Assembly: GCF_001424425.1 (NCBI RefSeq)
Contig: NZ_LMPT01000002.1
Coordinates: 1 to 64,000 of the forward strand
DNA: 64,000 nucleotides
Reading direction: 5' to 3'
DNA from: Acidovorax sp. Leaf191
Lineage (GTDB): Bacteria; Pseudomonadota; Gammaproteobacteria; Burkholderiales; Burkholderiaceae_C
Below the pieces are notes generated by a model, which had not been told where the DNA came from, ran no database searches, and worked only from the letters and a program-made list of their open reading frames with translations. Positions 44,494-54,605 of the stretch are shown here, in pieces; position 1 is the first letter of the stretch, and every line of letters starts with the position of its first letter. A program made the translations under genes and the position numbers.

Positions 44494-45042
44494 TCAGGAA
44501 AACAGTTCTGCCGCTTGCAGCGGCAGACCCGCTGCATCCTTGGCCGACAACAGGGGGGCGCTGTCCCCACCGTGCCAATCGATCGCCAAGGTCGGATCGT
44601 TCCACGCAATGCACCGCTCATAGGCAGGCGCGTAGTAATCCGTGGTCTTGTACAAGAACTCGGCCGTCTCGCTCAGCACCAGGAAGCCGTGTGCAAAACC
44701 AGGGGGCACCCACAGTTGGCGATGGTTGTCCTCGCTCAACTCTTCGCCCACCCAGCGCCCGAACGTCGGAGAACTGCGGCGGATGTCCACCGCCACATCG
44801 AAGACAGCTCCGCGAACGACGCGAACCAGCTTTCCCTGCGGCTGCTGGATCTGGTAGTGCAGGCCGCGCAGCACGCCCTTGGCACTGCGGCTGTGGTTGT
44901 CCTGCACAAACTGGTGGTCCGTACCGGTCGCCTCATTGAAGGCACGCTGGTTGAAGCTTTCATGAAAGAAGCCCCGAGCATCCCCAAACACTTTGGGCTC
45001 GATGAGAAAGACGTCCGGAATGGCGAGTGGTGTGGCTTGCAT
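44494..45042 (-). CDS. rfbC: dTDP-4-dehydrorhamnose 3,5-epimerase
   Basis: A 182-residue cupin-fold enzyme catalysing the third step of dTDP-L-rhamnose synthesis. The start PLAIPDVFLIEPKVFGDARGFF, the catalytic histidine region LRGLHYQIQQPQGKLVRVVRG and YKTTDYYAPAYERCIAWND are all family signatures. It is the last gene of the rfbBDAC operon, only seven bases after rfbA. It is convergent with the glycosidase-like gene. Confidence 0.96.
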   Translation of the reverse strand: MQATPLAIPDVFLIEPKVFGDARGFFHESFNQRAFNEATGTDHQFVQDNHSRSAKGVLRGLHYQIQQPQGKLVRVVRGAVFDVAVDIRRSSPTFGRWVGEELSEDNHRQLWVPPGFAHGFLVLSETAEFLYKTTDYYAPAYERCIAWNDPTLAIDWHGGDSAPLLSAKDAAGLPLQAAELFS

Positions 45043-45049
45043 AGGCGTA

Positions 45050-45934
45050 TCAGTAGATTTTTTCTTTCAGCACCCGCAGCAGGTATTGCCCGTAGCCGCT
45101 TTTGATGAGGGGTTGCGCCAGCCGCTCCAGTTGCGCGCTGTCTATCCATTGATAGCGCCAGGCGATCTCTTCAGGACACGCAATCTTCAAGCCCTGCCGG
45201 TGTTCCAGCGTCGCAATGAACTGCCCCGCTTCCAGCAGGCTCTCGTGCGTGCCGGTGTCCAGCCAGGCGTAGCCGCGGCCCATGATCTCCACGTTGAGCT
45301 GGCCCTTGTCCAGGTACAGGCGGTTCAGGTCGGTGATTTCGTACTCGCCCCGCGCTGACGGCTTCAGGCTCTTGGCCAGTTCCACCACGCTGCTGTCATA
45401 GAAGTACAGGCCGGTGACCGCATAGCTCGACTTGGGCTGCGCGGGCTTTTCTTCCAGAGACAGGACCTTACCCTGCCCATCGAACTCTGCCACGCCGTAG
45501 CGCTCGGGGTCGTGCACGTGGTAGGCGAAAACGCTGGCGCCGTCGGTGCGCTGCATCGCGTTGCCGAGCAGCTCATGAAAGTCGTGGCCGTAGAAGATGT
45601 TGTCGCCCAGCACCAGCGCGCTGGGCACGCCGTCCAGAAACTTTTCGCCGATGACGAAGGCCTGGGCCAGGCCGTCCGGGCTCTCCTGCACCGCATAGTC
45701 CAGGCGGATGCCCCACTGGCTGCCATCGCCCAGCAGTTGCTCGAACCGCGGCGTGTCTTGCGGGGTGCTGATGATGAGGATGTCGCGGATGCCCGCCAGC
45801 ATCAGTGTGCTCAGCGGGTAATAGATCATGGGCTTGTCGTACACCGGCAGCAGTTGCTTGCTGATGGCCAGGGTGGCCGGGTGCAGGCGGGTGCCGGAGC
45901 CCCCGGCGAGGATGATGCCTTTGCGTTGCGTCAT
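45050..45934 (-). CDS. rfbA: Glucose-1-phosphate thymidylyltransferase
   Basis: A 294-residue nucleotidyltransferase that forms dTDP-glucose from dTTP and glucose-1-phosphate. The nucleotide loop is [13 protein letters not shown] (10-22). [16 protein letters not shown] and the metal-binding [11 protein letters not shown] follow, with [19 protein letters not shown] in the second half. Length and motifs are standard for RmlA. It lies 13 bp after rfbD. Confidence 0.96.
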   Translation of the reverse strand: MTQRKGIILAGGSGTRLHPATLAISKQLLPVYDKPMIYYPLSTLMLAGIRDILIISTPQDTPRFEQLLGDGSQWGIRLDYAVQESPDGLAQAFVIGEKFLDGVPSALVLGDNIFYGHDFHELLGNAMQRTDGASVFAYHVHDPERYGVAEFDGQGKVLSLEEKPAQPKSSYAVTGLYFYDSSVVELAKSLKPSARGEYEITDLNRLYLDKGQLNVEIMGRGYAWLDTGTHESLLEAGQFIATLEHRQGLKIACPEEIAWRYQWIDSAQLERLAQPLIKSGYGQYLLRVLKEKIY

Positions 45935-45947
45935 GGTCAGGTGCCGT

Positions 45948-46838
45948 TCACAGAATTTCAGCCAGCATGCGCGCCACGCCCGCCTGCCAATGCGGCAGTT
46001 GCAGGCCGAAGGTGGCTTGCAGCTTGCCGGTATTCAGGCGGGAGTTGTGCGGGCGCACTGCAGGGGTGGGGAATGCGCTGGTCGGCACGGGCGCCACCTC
46101 TTTTGCTTTTATTTCGATAGCAGGTTGCGCAATCTGCGCCTGCGCCAGCACGTATTTGGCGTAGGCATTCCAGGTTGTCTCGCCAGCGGCCACGCAGTGG
46201 TAGAGGCCCGCATCCTGCGGGCGCTGCTGCAGGTGGCGGATGGCGTGGGCCGTGACGTCGGCCAGCAGGTCGGCGCCAGTGGGCGCGCCCCACTGGTCGT
46301 CGATCACCGTCAGGCGCTCGCGCTCCTGCGCCAGGCGCAGCATGGTCTTGGCGAAGTTGCCGCCGCGGGCGGCGTAGACCCAGCTGGTGCGCAGGATCAG
46401 GTGCTGGGCACCGGCTTCTGCAATGCGTCGTTCGCCTTCGAGCTTGGTGCGGCCGTACACGCTCAAGGGCGCGGGCGCGTCGGTCTCCACCCAGGGGCGG
46501 CTGCCGCTGCCGTCGAACACGTAGTCGGTGCTGTAGTGCACCAGCCAGGCGCCGAGCTTTGCGGCCTCCTGCGCGATGGCGCCGGGGGTGGTGGCGTTGA
46601 GCGTGCGCGCAAAGTCGGGCTCGCTCTCGGCCTTGTCCACCGCGGTGTAGGCTGCGGCATTGACGATGACGTCGGGGCGCAGGGCGCGCACCGTCTCCAC
46701 CACGCCGACGGTGTTCGAGAAATCGCCGCAGTGCTCGGTGCTGTCGAAGTCCAGCGCCGTCACGGAGCCCAGCAGCGACAGGCTGCGCTGCAGCTCCCAG
46801 CCGACCTGGCCGCCTTTGCCAAAGAGCAGGATGTTCAT
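45948..46838 (-). CDS. rfbD: dTDP-4-dehydrorhamnose reductase
   Basis: A 296-residue SDR-family reductase giving dTDP-L-rhamnose with NAD(P)H. The cofactor loop is [10 protein letters not shown] (7-16), with [12 protein letters not shown] and STDYVFDG. The catalytic YxxxK is YGRTK. ATG 46838 overlaps the rfbB stop by four bases. A stretch near residue 248 ([15 protein letters not shown]) is encoded by an AT-rich patch that resembles part of the dispersed AATAGC-type element, within a variable loop of the protein. Confidence 0.95.
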   Translation of the reverse strand: MNILLFGKGGQVGWELQRSLSLLGSVTALDFDSTEHCGDFSNTVGVVETVRALRPDVIVNAAAYTAVDKAESEPDFARTLNATTPGAIAQEAAKLGAWLVHYSTDYVFDGSGSRPWVETDAPAPLSVYGRTKLEGERRIAEAGAQHLILRTSWVYAARGGNFAKTMLRLAQERERLTVIDDQWGAPTGADLLADVTAHAIRHLQQRPQDAGLYHCVAAGETTWNAYAKYVLAQAQIAQPAIEIKAKEVAPVPTSAFPTPAVRPHNSRLNTGKLQATFGLQLPHWQAGVARMLAEIL

Positions 46839-47926
46839 GCGCTGGCGTCCGCCACTGCCGCGGGCTCCTGCGACGCGTACTGGGTCTGCACCCAGTCGCG
46901 GTAGGCGCCGGTCTGCACGCTGGCCACCCAGTCGGCATGGTCCAGGTACCACTGCACCGTTTTGCGGATGCCGGTGTCGAAGGTTTCGGCGGGCTTCCAG
47001 CCCAGCTCGCGTTCGATCTTGCGCGCGTCGATCGCGTAGCGGCGGTCGTGGCCGGGGCGGTCCTTCACATAGGTGATCTGGGTGCGGTAGCTCTGGCCGT
47101 CGGCGCGGGGGCGCAGCTCGTCGAGCAGGCTGCAGACCATGTTCACGATCTCGATGTTGGGCTTCTCGTTCCAGCCGCCGACGTTGTAGGTCTCACCGGG
47201 GGCTCCGGCCTCCAGCACGCGGCGGATGGCGCTGCAGTGGTCCTTCACGTACAGCCAGTCGCGCACCTGCATGCCGTCGCCATACACCGGCAGGTTCTTG
47301 CCGGCCAGGGCGTTGACGATCATCAGCGGGATCAGCTTCTCGGGGAAGTGGTACGGCCCGTAGTTGTTGCTGCAGTTGGTGGTGAGCACCGGCAGGCCGT
47401 AGGTGTGGTGCCAGGCGCGCACCAGGTGGTCGCTGGCGGCCTTGCTGGCGCTGTAGGGGCTGTTGGGCTCAAAGCCGCGCGTCTCGGCAAACGCCGGGTC
47501 GGTGGGCGCGAGCGATCCATACACCTCGTCGGTGGAGACGTGCAGGAAGCGGAAGGCCGCGCGCTCGCTCTCGGGCAGTGCGCCCCAGTAGGCCCGCACG
47601 GCTTCGAGCAGGCGGAACGATCCCACGATGTTGGTCTGGATGAAGTCCTCGGGCCCGTGGATGGACCGGTCCACATGCGACTCGGCCGCGAAGTTGACCA
47701 CGGCGCGGGGCTTGTGCTCGGCCAGCAGGCCGGCCACCAGGGCGGTGTCGCCGATGTCGCCCTGCACGAAGACGTGGCGCGCGTCGCCCTGGACACCGTC
47801 CAGGTTGTGCACATTGCCCGCGTACGTGAGCTTGTCGAGGTTGACCACGGGCTCGCTGGAAGCAGCAAGCCAGTCAAGAACGAAGTTGGCGCCGATGAAG
47901 CCTGCGCCGCCGGTAACCAGAATCAT
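46835..47926 (-). CDS. rfbB: dTDP-glucose 4,6-dehydratase
   Basis: A 363-residue extended SDR enzyme converting dTDP-glucose to dTDP-4-keto-6-deoxyglucose. It has the NAD loop [12 protein letters not shown] (5-16), the active-site region [10 protein letters not shown] with the Asp-Glu pair, [22 protein letters not shown] with the catalytic Tyr and Lys, and [15 protein letters not shown]. The ATG at 47926 (MILVTGGAG) is chosen by the Rossmann fold. It is the first gene of the rhamnose operon. Confidence 0.96.
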   Translation of the reverse strand: MILVTGGAGFIGANFVLDWLAASSEPVVNLDKLTYAGNVHNLDGVQGDARHVFVQGDIGDTALVAGLLAEHKPRAVVNFAAESHVDRSIHGPEDFIQTNIVGSFRLLEAVRAYWGALPESERAAFRFLHVSTDEVYGSLAPTDPAFAETRGFEPNSPYSASKAASDHLVRAWHHTYGLPVLTTNCSNNYGPYHFPEKLIPLMIVNALAGKNLPVYGDGMQVRDWLYVKDHCSAIRRVLEAGAPGETYNVGGWNEKPNIEIVNMVCSLLDELRPRADGQSYRTQITYVKDRPGHDRRYAIDARKIERELGWKPAETFDTGIRKTVQWYLDHADWVASVQTGAYRDWVQTQYASQEPAAVADASA

Positions 47927-48030
47927 GGGTAAGCCGTCTGAGAATGCCTTGCGGCAAAGCTGGCGATTATCCCACCCGCGTTTCCGGCTGGACGTAACAA
48001 GCCCCAACGGGCACAGGCCGGCACCAGGAC

Positions 48031-50019
48031 TCAGAAATGGATGCCGCGCATCATCTGCTGCAGTGCCACCGCCTCGGCCGACAGCTGCGGCTTGGCGGCC
48101 TTGTCCCCCTTGGCCGCGGCGGTGGAGTCCGGGAACATGCGAAAGCTCGTGTTCATGGTGATCTGCGCCACGCGCGGCACCAGGGCATGCAGGATCTGCC
48201 CGGTGATGCCCAGGCGGGTGGCGATGCGCACCGGCTTGAAGATGCAGGCCTGGGCGATCATGTCGGCCGCCTCCTCGGGGCTCAGCGTCGGCACGTTGTT
48301 GTAGATCTTGGTGGGCGCGATCATGGGCGTGCGCACCAGCGGCATGTTGATGGTGGTGAAGGTGATGCCCTGGTCGGCAAACTCGCTCGATGCACAGCGC
48401 GTCCAGGCATCGAGCGCCGCCTTGCTGGCCACATAGGCCGAGAAGCGCGGCGCATTGGTCAGCACGCCGATGGAACTGATGTTCACCACATGGCCCTTGC
48501 GCCGGGCCACCATGCCGGGCAGGAAGCCCATGGTCACGCGCAGGCAGCCGAAGTAGTTGAGCTGCATGGTGCGCTCGTAGTCATGAAAGCGGTCGTAGCT
48601 CGACTCGATGGCGCGGCGGATGGAGCGGCCCGCGTTGTTGATGAGGAAGTCCACGCCGCCGTGCTTGTCGATCAAGAGCTGCACGAAGCGGTCGCAGTCG
48701 GCCATGTCGGCGATGTCGGCCGCATAGGCGATGAACTCGTAGCCCTTGGCCCGCGCCTCGGCGCAGGCCTCGTCGAGCTTGTCCTGGTCGCGCCCGCAGA
48801 TCACCGTGGTGGCGCCCGCCTCGGCAAACTTGTGCGCGGCGGCCAGGCCGATGCCCGAAGAGCCCCCGGTCACCAGCACCACCTTGCCGCCCACAGTGCC
48901 CTTGAGGGAGCGGTCGATGAAGAGCTCCGGGTCCAGGTTGCGCTCCCAGTAGTCCCACAGGCGCCAGGCGTAGTCCTTGAGGTTGGGGCAGGTCACGCCC
49001 GAGCCCTTGAGCGCCGCGAGTGTCTCGCGGCAATCAAAGCGCGTGGGGTAGTTCACAAACGTCAGCATGTCCTCGGGCAGGCCCAGGTCCTTCAGCACGG
49101 CGTTGCGCACGCGGCGCACCGGGGCCAGCGCCATCAGGCCCTTCTTCACGCTCTTGGGGATGAAGCCCAGCAGCGCCGCGTTGATGAACAGGTTCATGCG
49201 CGGTGCGTGCGCTGCGCGGCTGAAGATGTCCAGCACGTCGCCCACGCGGTAGCCCACCGGGTCCACCAGGTGGTAGCACTTCTTGACGATGTCCTTCTGG
49301 TGGCTGATCACGTTCAGCGCATTGACCACGAAGTCCACCGGCACGATGTTCACGCGACCGCCCTCCAGGCCCACGGTGGGCATCCAGGGCGGCAGCAGCT
49401 GGCGCAGGCGCTGGATCAACTTGAAGAAGTAGTAGGGGCCGTCGATCTTGTCCATCTCGCCGGTCGTGCTGTCGCCCACCACCATGGCCGGGCGGTACAC
49501 CGTCCAGGGCACCTTGCAGTCCTGGCGCACGATCTTCTCGCTCTCGTGCTTGGTCTGGAAGTACGGGTGGTCCAGGCCCTCGGCCTCCTCGAACATGTCT
49601 TCGCGGAACACGCCTTCGTACAAACCGGCGGCGGCGATGGACGAGACATGGTGGAAGTGGCCGGCGTCGATGGCCTTGGCCAGGTCCACCGTGTTGCGCG
49701 TGCCTTCGATGTTCACGGCCACCTGGGTCTCTTCGTCGGCGCCCAGGTCGTACACCGCGGCCAGGTGGTAGAAGTGGTCGATCTGGCCCTTGAGCTTCTT
49801 GATGTCGTCCGCGGCCACGCCCAACTTTTTGGCCGTGAGGTCGCCGAACACCGGCACCGCGCGGGCGGCCGTCGTGCCCCAGAAGCTGCGCAGGTCGGCC
49901 ACCTTGTCAGCGCTTTCGCGGCGGATCAGGAAATGCACCACCGCTCCCTTGCGCTCCAGCAGCTTCTTGACCAGCCGCTTGCCGATGAACCCTGTTGCCC
50001 CCGTCACGAAATACTGCAT
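48031..50019 (-). CDS. Two-domain SDR protein, fatty acyl-CoA reductase-like
   Basis: A 662-residue protein made of two Rossmann modules. The first (residues 1-360) starts [15 protein letters not shown] and has the pattern of fatty acyl-CoA reductase/epimerase-like domains, with the YFQTKHESE active-site segment. The second (from about 378) is a classical SDR with [20 protein letters not shown], and the catalytic Ser and [10 protein letters not shown]. Size and order match the Marinobacter two-domain fatty acyl-CoA reductase (Maqu_2507, about 661 residues), which reduces acyl-CoA or aldehydes to fatty alcohols. Whether this one makes alcohols or acts as a ketoreductase cannot be decided by eye. 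The ATG at 50019 fits the fold. It is divergent from the phasin gene. Confidence 0.8.
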   Translation of the reverse strand: MQYFVTGATGFIGKRLVKKLLERKGAVVHFLIRRESADKVADLRSFWGTTAARAVPVFGDLTAKKLGVAADDIKKLKGQIDHFYHLAAVYDLGADEETQVAVNIEGTRNTVDLAKAIDAGHFHHVSSIAAAGLYEGVFREDMFEEAEGLDHPYFQTKHESEKIVRQDCKVPWTVYRPAMVVGDSTTGEMDKIDGPYYFFKLIQRLRQLLPPWMPTVGLEGGRVNIVPVDFVVNALNVISHQKDIVKKCYHLVDPVGYRVGDVLDIFSRAAHAPRMNLFINAALLGFIPKSVKKGLMALAPVRRVRNAVLKDLGLPEDMLTFVNYPTRFDCRETLAALKGSGVTCPNLKDYAWRLWDYWERNLDPELFIDRSLKGTVGGKVVLVTGGSSGIGLAAAHKFAEAGATTVICGRDQDKLDEACAEARAKGYEFIAYAADIADMADCDRFVQLLIDKHGGVDFLINNAGRSIRRAIESSYDRFHDYERTMQLNYFGCLRVTMGFLPGMVARRKGHVVNISSIGVLTNAPRFSAYVASKAALDAWTRCASSEFADQGITFTTINMPLVRTPMIAPTKIYNNVPTLSPEEAADMIAQACIFKPVRIATRLGITGQILHALVPRVAQITMNTSFRMFPDSTAAAKGDKAAKPQLSAEAVALQQMMRGIHF

Positions 50020-50245
50020 GGATAACTCCTGTGTGATCGCCCGATTCTTGCGCAGGCCCACCGGGCGCGGATTCAGCACAAACCCGCGCCGAATCGGGGG
50101 CAGCCCCGGCGCCGCCAGTAGACGGCACGCTCTACACTTTTAGGAGCCGGTGCCTACACCTTGCGCGCCGTGCGGCGTACAGTCCGGCCATGCGTGCAAG
50201 GCACCCTGCCCTGACAACCCCCACCATCCACACAACGGAGGCCCC

Positions 50246-50806
50246 ATGGTCAAGAAACTGCAGAAACTCAGCGCTGACAACAAGAAGAGCAACGCCCAAC
50301 TGTCGGGCACCGTGAAGGACTCCGCCCAGCAGATCTGGCTGGCCGGCCTGGGCGCCTTCTCCAAGGCCCAGGAAGAAGGCGGCAAGGTGTTCGAAGCCCT
50401 GGTCAAGGAAGGCCTGACCATCCAGCGCAAGACCCAGGCCGTGGCCGAAGAGAAAATCTCCGAAGCCACCAGCCGCGTGACCAACATGGCCACCGACATC
50501 GGCTCCAAGGCCCAGGGCCAGTGGGACAAGCTCGAGAACATCTTCGAAGACCGCGTGGCCAAGGCCCTGGCCAAGCTGGGCGTGCCCTCCGCCCGCGACA
50601 TCGAAGCCCTGAACGCCCGCATCGACGCGCTGTCCAAGGGCTCGAGCAAGGCTGCACCCAAGGCCGCCGCAACGAAGAAGGCAGCTCCCGCCAAGAAGGC
50701 CGCCGCCAAGAAAGCGCCCGCCAAGGCCGCTGCAGCACCAGCCAAGAAGGCCGCCGCCAAGCCCCGCGCCGCCGCCAAGAAGGCGGCGCCCGCAGCATCC
50801 AACTGA
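50246..50806 (+). CDS. Phasin family protein with Lys/Ala/Pro-rich tail
   Basis: A 186-residue phasin, a coat protein of polyhydroxyalkanoate granules in the cytoplasm. Residues 1-125 are the phasin helix bundle (QLSGTVKDSAQQIWLAGLGAFSKAQEEGGKVFEALVKEG). Residues 130-186 are a histone-H1-like tail of repeated AAKK/APAK units, as in PhaF/PhaI-type proteins that can also bind DNA and help segregate granules. The ATG at 50246 follows CGGAGG with correct spacing. It ends with a strong terminator and is followed by a TetR gene. Confidence 0.9.
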   Translation: MVKKLQKLSADNKKSNAQLSGTVKDSAQQIWLAGLGAFSKAQEEGGKVFEALVKEGLTIQRKTQAVAEEKISEATSRVTNMATDIGSKAQGQWDKLENIFEDRVAKALAKLGVPSARDIEALNARIDALSKGSSKAAPKAAATKKAAPAKKAAAKKAPAKAAAAPAKKAAAKPRAAAKKAAPAASN

Positions 50807-50860
50807 TGCTGCGGCACGCTACGGCACGGGCCATCCGCCCGCGCTGAAGAGGCCCAAGAC

Positions 50861-50897
50861 AAAACGGCTGGCATGCCTTTGGCGTGCCGGCCGTTTT
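50861..50897 (+). terminator. Intrinsic terminator of the phasin gene
   Basis: A 17-bp stem with two G-U type pairs, arms AAAACGGCTGGCATGCC and GGCGTGCCGGCCGTTTT, and a TTT loop. The 3' arm ends in TTTT. It lies 54 bp after the phasin stop codon. Confidence 0.88.
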
Positions 50898-51031
50898 GCC
50901 GTGCGGCCCGGGCGCAGCGCGCCGCGCAAGGCCTATCAGATTTGATGCAATGCAGCATCTGCCGCTCGGTTAGAGTGTCGCCAGAGACAAGCACATACCG
51001 ATCCCCAAAGACGCGAAGAGGGCCCGCCCAC

Positions 51032-51694
51032 ATGGTGAAGAAAGCGCCACGCCGCACCGCAGAACGCATTCTGGAAGTCACGCTCGACCTGTTCAACCGG
51101 TTCGGCGAACCCAACGTCTCCACCACGCTCATCTCCGCCGAGCTGCGCATCAGCCCCGGCAACCTGTACTACCACTACCCTGCCAAGGACGAGCTGATCA
51201 ACGCGCTGTTCGATCGCTACGAGCAGTCGCTCAACGAACTGCTGGCCGCCGCCGACGGGGTGCGCAACGTGGAGGACGCCTGGTTCTTCATGCACACGCT
51301 GTTCGAGCTGATCTGGCAGTACCGCTTTCTGTACCGCGACTTGAACGACCTTCTGTCCAAGAACCGGCGCCTGGAGACGCACTTCCAGGCCATCCTGAAG
51401 AACAAGACCCGTGCGGTGCGCGCCATGCTGGACGGCATGGGCCGTGCGGACGCGCTGCACATCGACACGCGCGAGCTGGAGGCCACGGCGACCAGCATGG
51501 TCGTGGTGCTCACCTACTGGCTCAGCTTCGAATACGTGCGCGACCCGCGCCGGGCCCTGGAGCCCGAGAGCGCGCAGGCGGCGCTGCTGCGCGGCGCCCA
51601 CCATGTGCTCAACCTGCTGATGCCGTACCTGGAGGCCGGCCAGCGCGCGCACCTGCTGCAGCTCGTGGAGGCCTACGCCGCAGCGCCCGGCTGA
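51032..51694 (+). CDS. TetR-family transcriptional regulator
   Basis: A 220-residue regulator. The helix-turn-helix lies at about residues 10-60 (AERILEVTLDLFNRFGEPNVSTTLISAELRISPGN then LYYHYPAKDEL), followed by an all-helical ligand domain (FELIWQYRFLYRDLNDLLSKN). The ATG at 51032 (MVKKAPRRTAE) is used; the open frame upstream has no TetR character and spans the phasin terminator. The gene lies between the phasin and a TPR protein on the same strand, so control of lipid storage genes is possible but not shown. No clear palindromic operator was found just upstream. Confidence 0.85.
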   Translation: MVKKAPRRTAERILEVTLDLFNRFGEPNVSTTLISAELRISPGNLYYHYPAKDELINALFDRYEQSLNELLAAADGVRNVEDAWFFMHTLFELIWQYRFLYRDLNDLLSKNRRLETHFQAILKNKTRAVRAMLDGMGRADALHIDTRELEATATSMVVVLTYWLSFEYVRDPRRALEPESAQAALLRGAHHVLNLLMPYLEAGQRAHLLQLVEAYAAAPG

Positions 51695-51759
51695 CGGGCC
51701 TGGGCTGCCCGCCACCACCCCCATACCTTCACCAACAAGAACCTCAGGAGACACAGACC

Positions 51760-52536
51760 ATGGCCAAGTGGACCTCTTTCCCACACGCTGGTGAATACAC
51801 GTTCGATGCTGCGAGCATCAAGAAGCAATGGGCGCGCCTGCACAACGGCGACGCCGAGCCCGTCCCCAAAGAGCCGGCCGTGCTGCAGGCCTGGGCACTG
51901 TTCCACAGCGGCGACTTCGAGAAGGCCGCCGCGGCCGGCATCGCCGCGGGCGGCGCGGGCATCACCGTCGCCAACAAGGCCACGGCGATCTATGCCAACT
52001 ACCTGGAGCAAAAGGAAAAGACGCGGCTCGACCTCTTCATGCAGGTGGCAGAGCGCGCCGCAGCGCAGGCCGCGGCAGAGCCCGGCAATGCCAACGCCTG
52101 GTACTGGCACGCGTATGCGCTGGGCCGCTACAGCCAGGGCATCAGCGTGGCCAAGGCGCTGGCGCAGGGCCTGGGCGGCAAGGTGAAGGAATCGCTGGAA
52201 AAAGCCATCGCCCTGTCGCCCAAGCATGCCGACGCCCGCATCGCCCTGGGCGCCTTCCATGCCGAGGTGATCGACAAGGTGGGCTCGCTGATCGGCGGCA
52301 TGACCTATGGAGCCAAGAAGGACACGGGCCTGAAGCTGTTCCAGGAGGCGCTCAAGCTCAACCCCGGCTCGGCCATCGGCATGATCGAATACGCCAACGC
52401 GCTGGTCATGCTGGAAGGCGACAAGAAGATGAAGGAAGCCACCCAGCTGTACGAGAAGGCCGCCGCGAGCGAGCCGGTCGACGCGATGGAGCGCCTGGAC
52501 ATCGAGATGGCGCGCGCGGAGCTGGAAGAAGAGTAA
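51760..52536 (+). CDS. TPR-like repeat protein
   Basis: A 258-residue cytoplasmic protein without a signal peptide. It is built of helical pairs with TPR character: AVLQAWALFHSGDFEKAAAAG, NANAWYWHAYALGRYSQG, SLEKAIALSPKHADARIALGAFHAE and GLKLFQEALKLNPGSAIGMIEYANAL. No enzymatic domain was seen. An AGGAG precedes the ATG. It lies 65 bp after the TetR gene and may be cotranscribed. Function is unknown; a scaffold role is typical of the fold. Confidence 0.8.
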   Translation: MAKWTSFPHAGEYTFDAASIKKQWARLHNGDAEPVPKEPAVLQAWALFHSGDFEKAAAAGIAAGGAGITVANKATAIYANYLEQKEKTRLDLFMQVAERAAAQAAAEPGNANAWYWHAYALGRYSQGISVAKALAQGLGGKVKESLEKAIALSPKHADARIALGAFHAEVIDKVGSLIGGMTYGAKKDTGLKLFQEALKLNPGSAIGMIEYANALVMLEGDKKMKEATQLYEKAAASEPVDAMERLDIEMARAELEEE

Positions 52537-52543
52537 GGGGGCA

Positions 52544-52608
52544 TCCCCCTGAGGCGCTTTGCGCCTTCCCCCTTCTCTCGGATCACTGCGTGATTCGGGA
52601 AGGGGGAC
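52544..52608 (+). repeat. 3'-end double-hairpin element, copy 1
   Basis: It begins seven bases after the TPR gene stop. First hairpin: AGGCGCTTTGCGCCT. Second: CCCCCTTC and GAAGGGGG around an inner segment that contains GATCACTGCGTGATTC. Related elements follow the stop codons of the LysM, asparaginase and fabB genes. It probably acts as a terminator or mRNA 3'-end stabiliser. GC-rich DNA to 52819 shows no gene. Confidence 0.75.
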
Positions 52609-52819
52609 ACCGCCAGCGCCCGCAAGCGAGGCGCCGCCTTTGCGGCTTGGCGGCCCTTGCGCGGCGGTCGCTGGTCTGGGCAGCGACCGTTTCCACAGGT
52701 CGTGTGCAAAGAAACGCTCTTCCAGAGACTGAGCCGTCGAAGGATGGATAGGAACCACTCGGAGCCAGTGGAGGCCTACACCTCAAGATCTCACGCACAG
52801 CCGCCTGCAGCGGCAGCTC

Positions 52820-53587
52820 TCAGCCCCCGAATCGCCGCGCGGCGATCTCCAGCAGTCCGTCGAAGATCAGGTTGTCCACCAGCTCGAAGGGGCGGGTCAT
52901 GCTGGGCGCCATCTTCCAGCCCGCGCCGCCGGTCATCAGGCAGGCCGGCTCCTCGCCGCAGTGCTGGATCACGTGCTGCACCATGCGCTCCACGGCCCCT
53001 GCGATGGCATAGGTGCCGCCGCTGGTGAGCGCGTCGCTGGTGTTGGTGGGGAACATGCGCACCTCGCCCGTGGGCACATGCAGGCCTGCGGTGCCGGACT
53101 CCAGCGCCCGCAGCATGATGCCGTGGCCAGGCAGGATCAGCCCGCCCATGAAGCGGCCCTGGGCATCGATGCACTCCACCGTGACCGCCGTGCCCACCAT
53201 CACCACCACCAGCGGGCGCGCGGGTCCCTGGCGCAGCACATGGTGGCGCGCGCCGACCATCGCCACCCAGCGGTCCGAGCCCAGGCGCGACGGATGGTCG
53301 TAGCCGTTGACCAGCCCCGCTTCTTCCGTGGACGAGACCACCCACGAGGGCTGCACGTCCCAGATCTCCATCTGCTCCTGCACGCGCCGCTTGACGGCAT
53401 CGCCGGCCACCACGCAGCCCAGCATGCGCTCGGGGTGGCGCAGCGGCGCCCAGCTGCCTTCGGCGAGCCGGTCGATGTTGTCCAGGAATTCGGCGCCATG
53501 GGCCAGCAACGGGGCCCCGGGACGGGGTGCGTCGTACAAGGCCCACTTGAGGCGGGTGTTGCCGACGTCGATGGCCAGAAAAGTCAT
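52820..53587 (-). CDS. coaX: Type III pantothenate kinase
   Basis: A 255-residue ASKHA-fold kinase that phosphorylates pantothenate in the first step of coenzyme A synthesis. The phosphate loop is [13 protein letters not shown] (4-16). [14 protein letters not shown] and [27 protein letters not shown] carry the family's catalytic Asp and adenine-side glycines. The ATG at 53587 ([10 protein letters not shown]) is standard. No birA gene, a frequent partner, is adjacent on either side; the gene stands alone on the minus strand. Confidence 0.95.
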   Translation of the reverse strand: MTFLAIDVGNTRLKWALYDAPRPGAPLLAHGAEFLDNIDRLAEGSWAPLRHPERMLGCVVAGDAVKRRVQEQMEIWDVQPSWVVSSTEEAGLVNGYDHPSRLGSDRWVAMVGARHHVLRQGPARPLVVVMVGTAVTVECIDAQGRFMGGLILPGHGIMLRALESGTAGLHVPTGEVRMFPTNTSDALTSGGTYAIAGAVERMVQHVIQHCGEEPACLMTGGAGWKMAPSMTRPFELVDNLIFDGLLEIAARRFGG

Positions 53588-53798
53588 GCGGCGGATTATC
53601 ACGAGTTTTGCCGCGCACCCTGATTCGGGGGCGACACAGGGCAACCCAGGGCAACAAGGGCCGAGACGGGGCGCGCCGCGGACGGTCGCCGGCGCGGTAT
53701 TGTCAAAAATCGTTTCACGTCCCTGTCCGACACGGAGGGCGCGGGCTTTGCCGCTACATTGGTCCTTCCTGTTTTTGTTTCACTCTAGGAGGTACGAC

Positions 53799-54284
53799 AT
53801 GGGTCTTTTCAGTTTCATCAAGGAAGCCGGCGAAAAACTGTTCGGCGGCAAGGAAGCCCAGGCGGCCACTGCAGCAGCCCCCACGCAGGATGAACTCAAC
53901 ACCAAGGCGGCCAAGGCCATCGAGGCCTACATCGCGTCGCAAAGCCTGGGCGCCACCAACGTGCAGGTGGCCTTCGACGGCACGCAGGGCAAGGTCACCG
54001 TGAAGGGCACGGCCCCCACGCAGTCGGCGAAAGAAAAGGTCACCCTGTGCTGCGGCAACGTGGCCAACGTGACCAGCGTCGAAAACCTGATGGACGTGAC
54101 CAACCCCGAGCCCGAAGCCCAGTACCACGACGTGGTGCGCGGCGACACGCTCTCGGCCATCGCCAAGAAGTTCTACGGCGATGCCAACAAGTACCCCGTG
54201 ATCTTCGAGGCCAACAAGCCCATGCTGAGCCACCCGGACAAGATCTATCCAGGCCAGAAGCTGCGCATCCCCGCGGCTAAATAA
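53799..54284 (+). CDS. BON and LysM domain protein
   Basis: A 161-residue protein of the YgaU/LysM class. A BON domain covers about residues 30-100 (QSLGATNVQVAFDGTQGKVTVKG) and a C-terminal LysM peptidoglycan-binding domain residues 108-158 (YHDVVRGDTLSAIAKKFYGDANKY, LSHPDKIYPGQKLRIP). There is no classical signal peptide, as in E. coli YgaU (Kbp), a potassium-binding protein. A strong AGGAGG ribosome site lies six to seven bases before the ATG, suggesting high expression. It is divergent from coaX and followed by the tandem 3'-end elements. Confidence 0.88.
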   Translation: MGLFSFIKEAGEKLFGGKEAQAATAAAPTQDELNTKAAKAIEAYIASQSLGATNVQVAFDGTQGKVTVKGTAPTQSAKEKVTLCCGNVANVTSVENLMDVTNPEPEAQYHDVVRGDTLSAIAKKFYGDANKYPVIFEANKPMLSHPDKIYPGQKLRIPAAK

Positions 54285-54288
54285 CCCC

Positions 54289-54523
54289 CTGAGTCGCCTT
54301 CGGCACCTTCCCCCATGGGGGACGCACCCGGTGGCCCGGCAAAGCCGGTTCCACGGGAAGGATGGGTCACCCCCTTAGCCGCTGCGCGTCTTCCCCCAAG
54401 GGGGACGCACCCGGTGGCCCGGCAAAGCCGGTTCCACGGGAAGGATGGGTCACCCCCTTAGCCGCTGCGCGCCTTCCCCCAAGGGGGACGCACCCGGTGG
54501 CTCGGCAAAGCCGGTTCCACGGG
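54289..54523 (+). repeat. Tandem 83-bp repeat, three copies of the 3'-end element
   Basis: The landmark GACGCACCCGGTGGC occurs at 54321, 54404 and 54487, exactly 83 bp apart, and flanking bases are nearly identical. Each unit has a CTTCCCCC/GGGGGA hairpin followed by CCGGCAAAGCCGG. The first copy begins five bases after the LysM gene stop with CCCCCTGAG, the start seen in the other 3'-end elements. Copies 2 and 3 differ from each other at few positions (for example CGTCTTCC against CGCCTTCC), so the duplication looks recent. Confidence 0.9.
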
Positions 54524-54605
54524 TGCACTGGCGGAGGGCGGGGGAAATATCGCGCGGCGGGTCGGCGCTATCGCTGGGCCGTCCAACACCGTCGAATTCA
54601 AAGAA

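Noticed and set aside
48037-50025. A 662-codon plus-strand frame opposite the acyl-CoA reductase-like gene
   Set aside because: Same antisense effect; the minus-strand protein has two intact Rossmann folds.
54289-54523. Tandem repeats considered as a CRISPR array
   Set aside because: The 83-bp units are contiguous with no variable spacers, and no cas genes are nearby.
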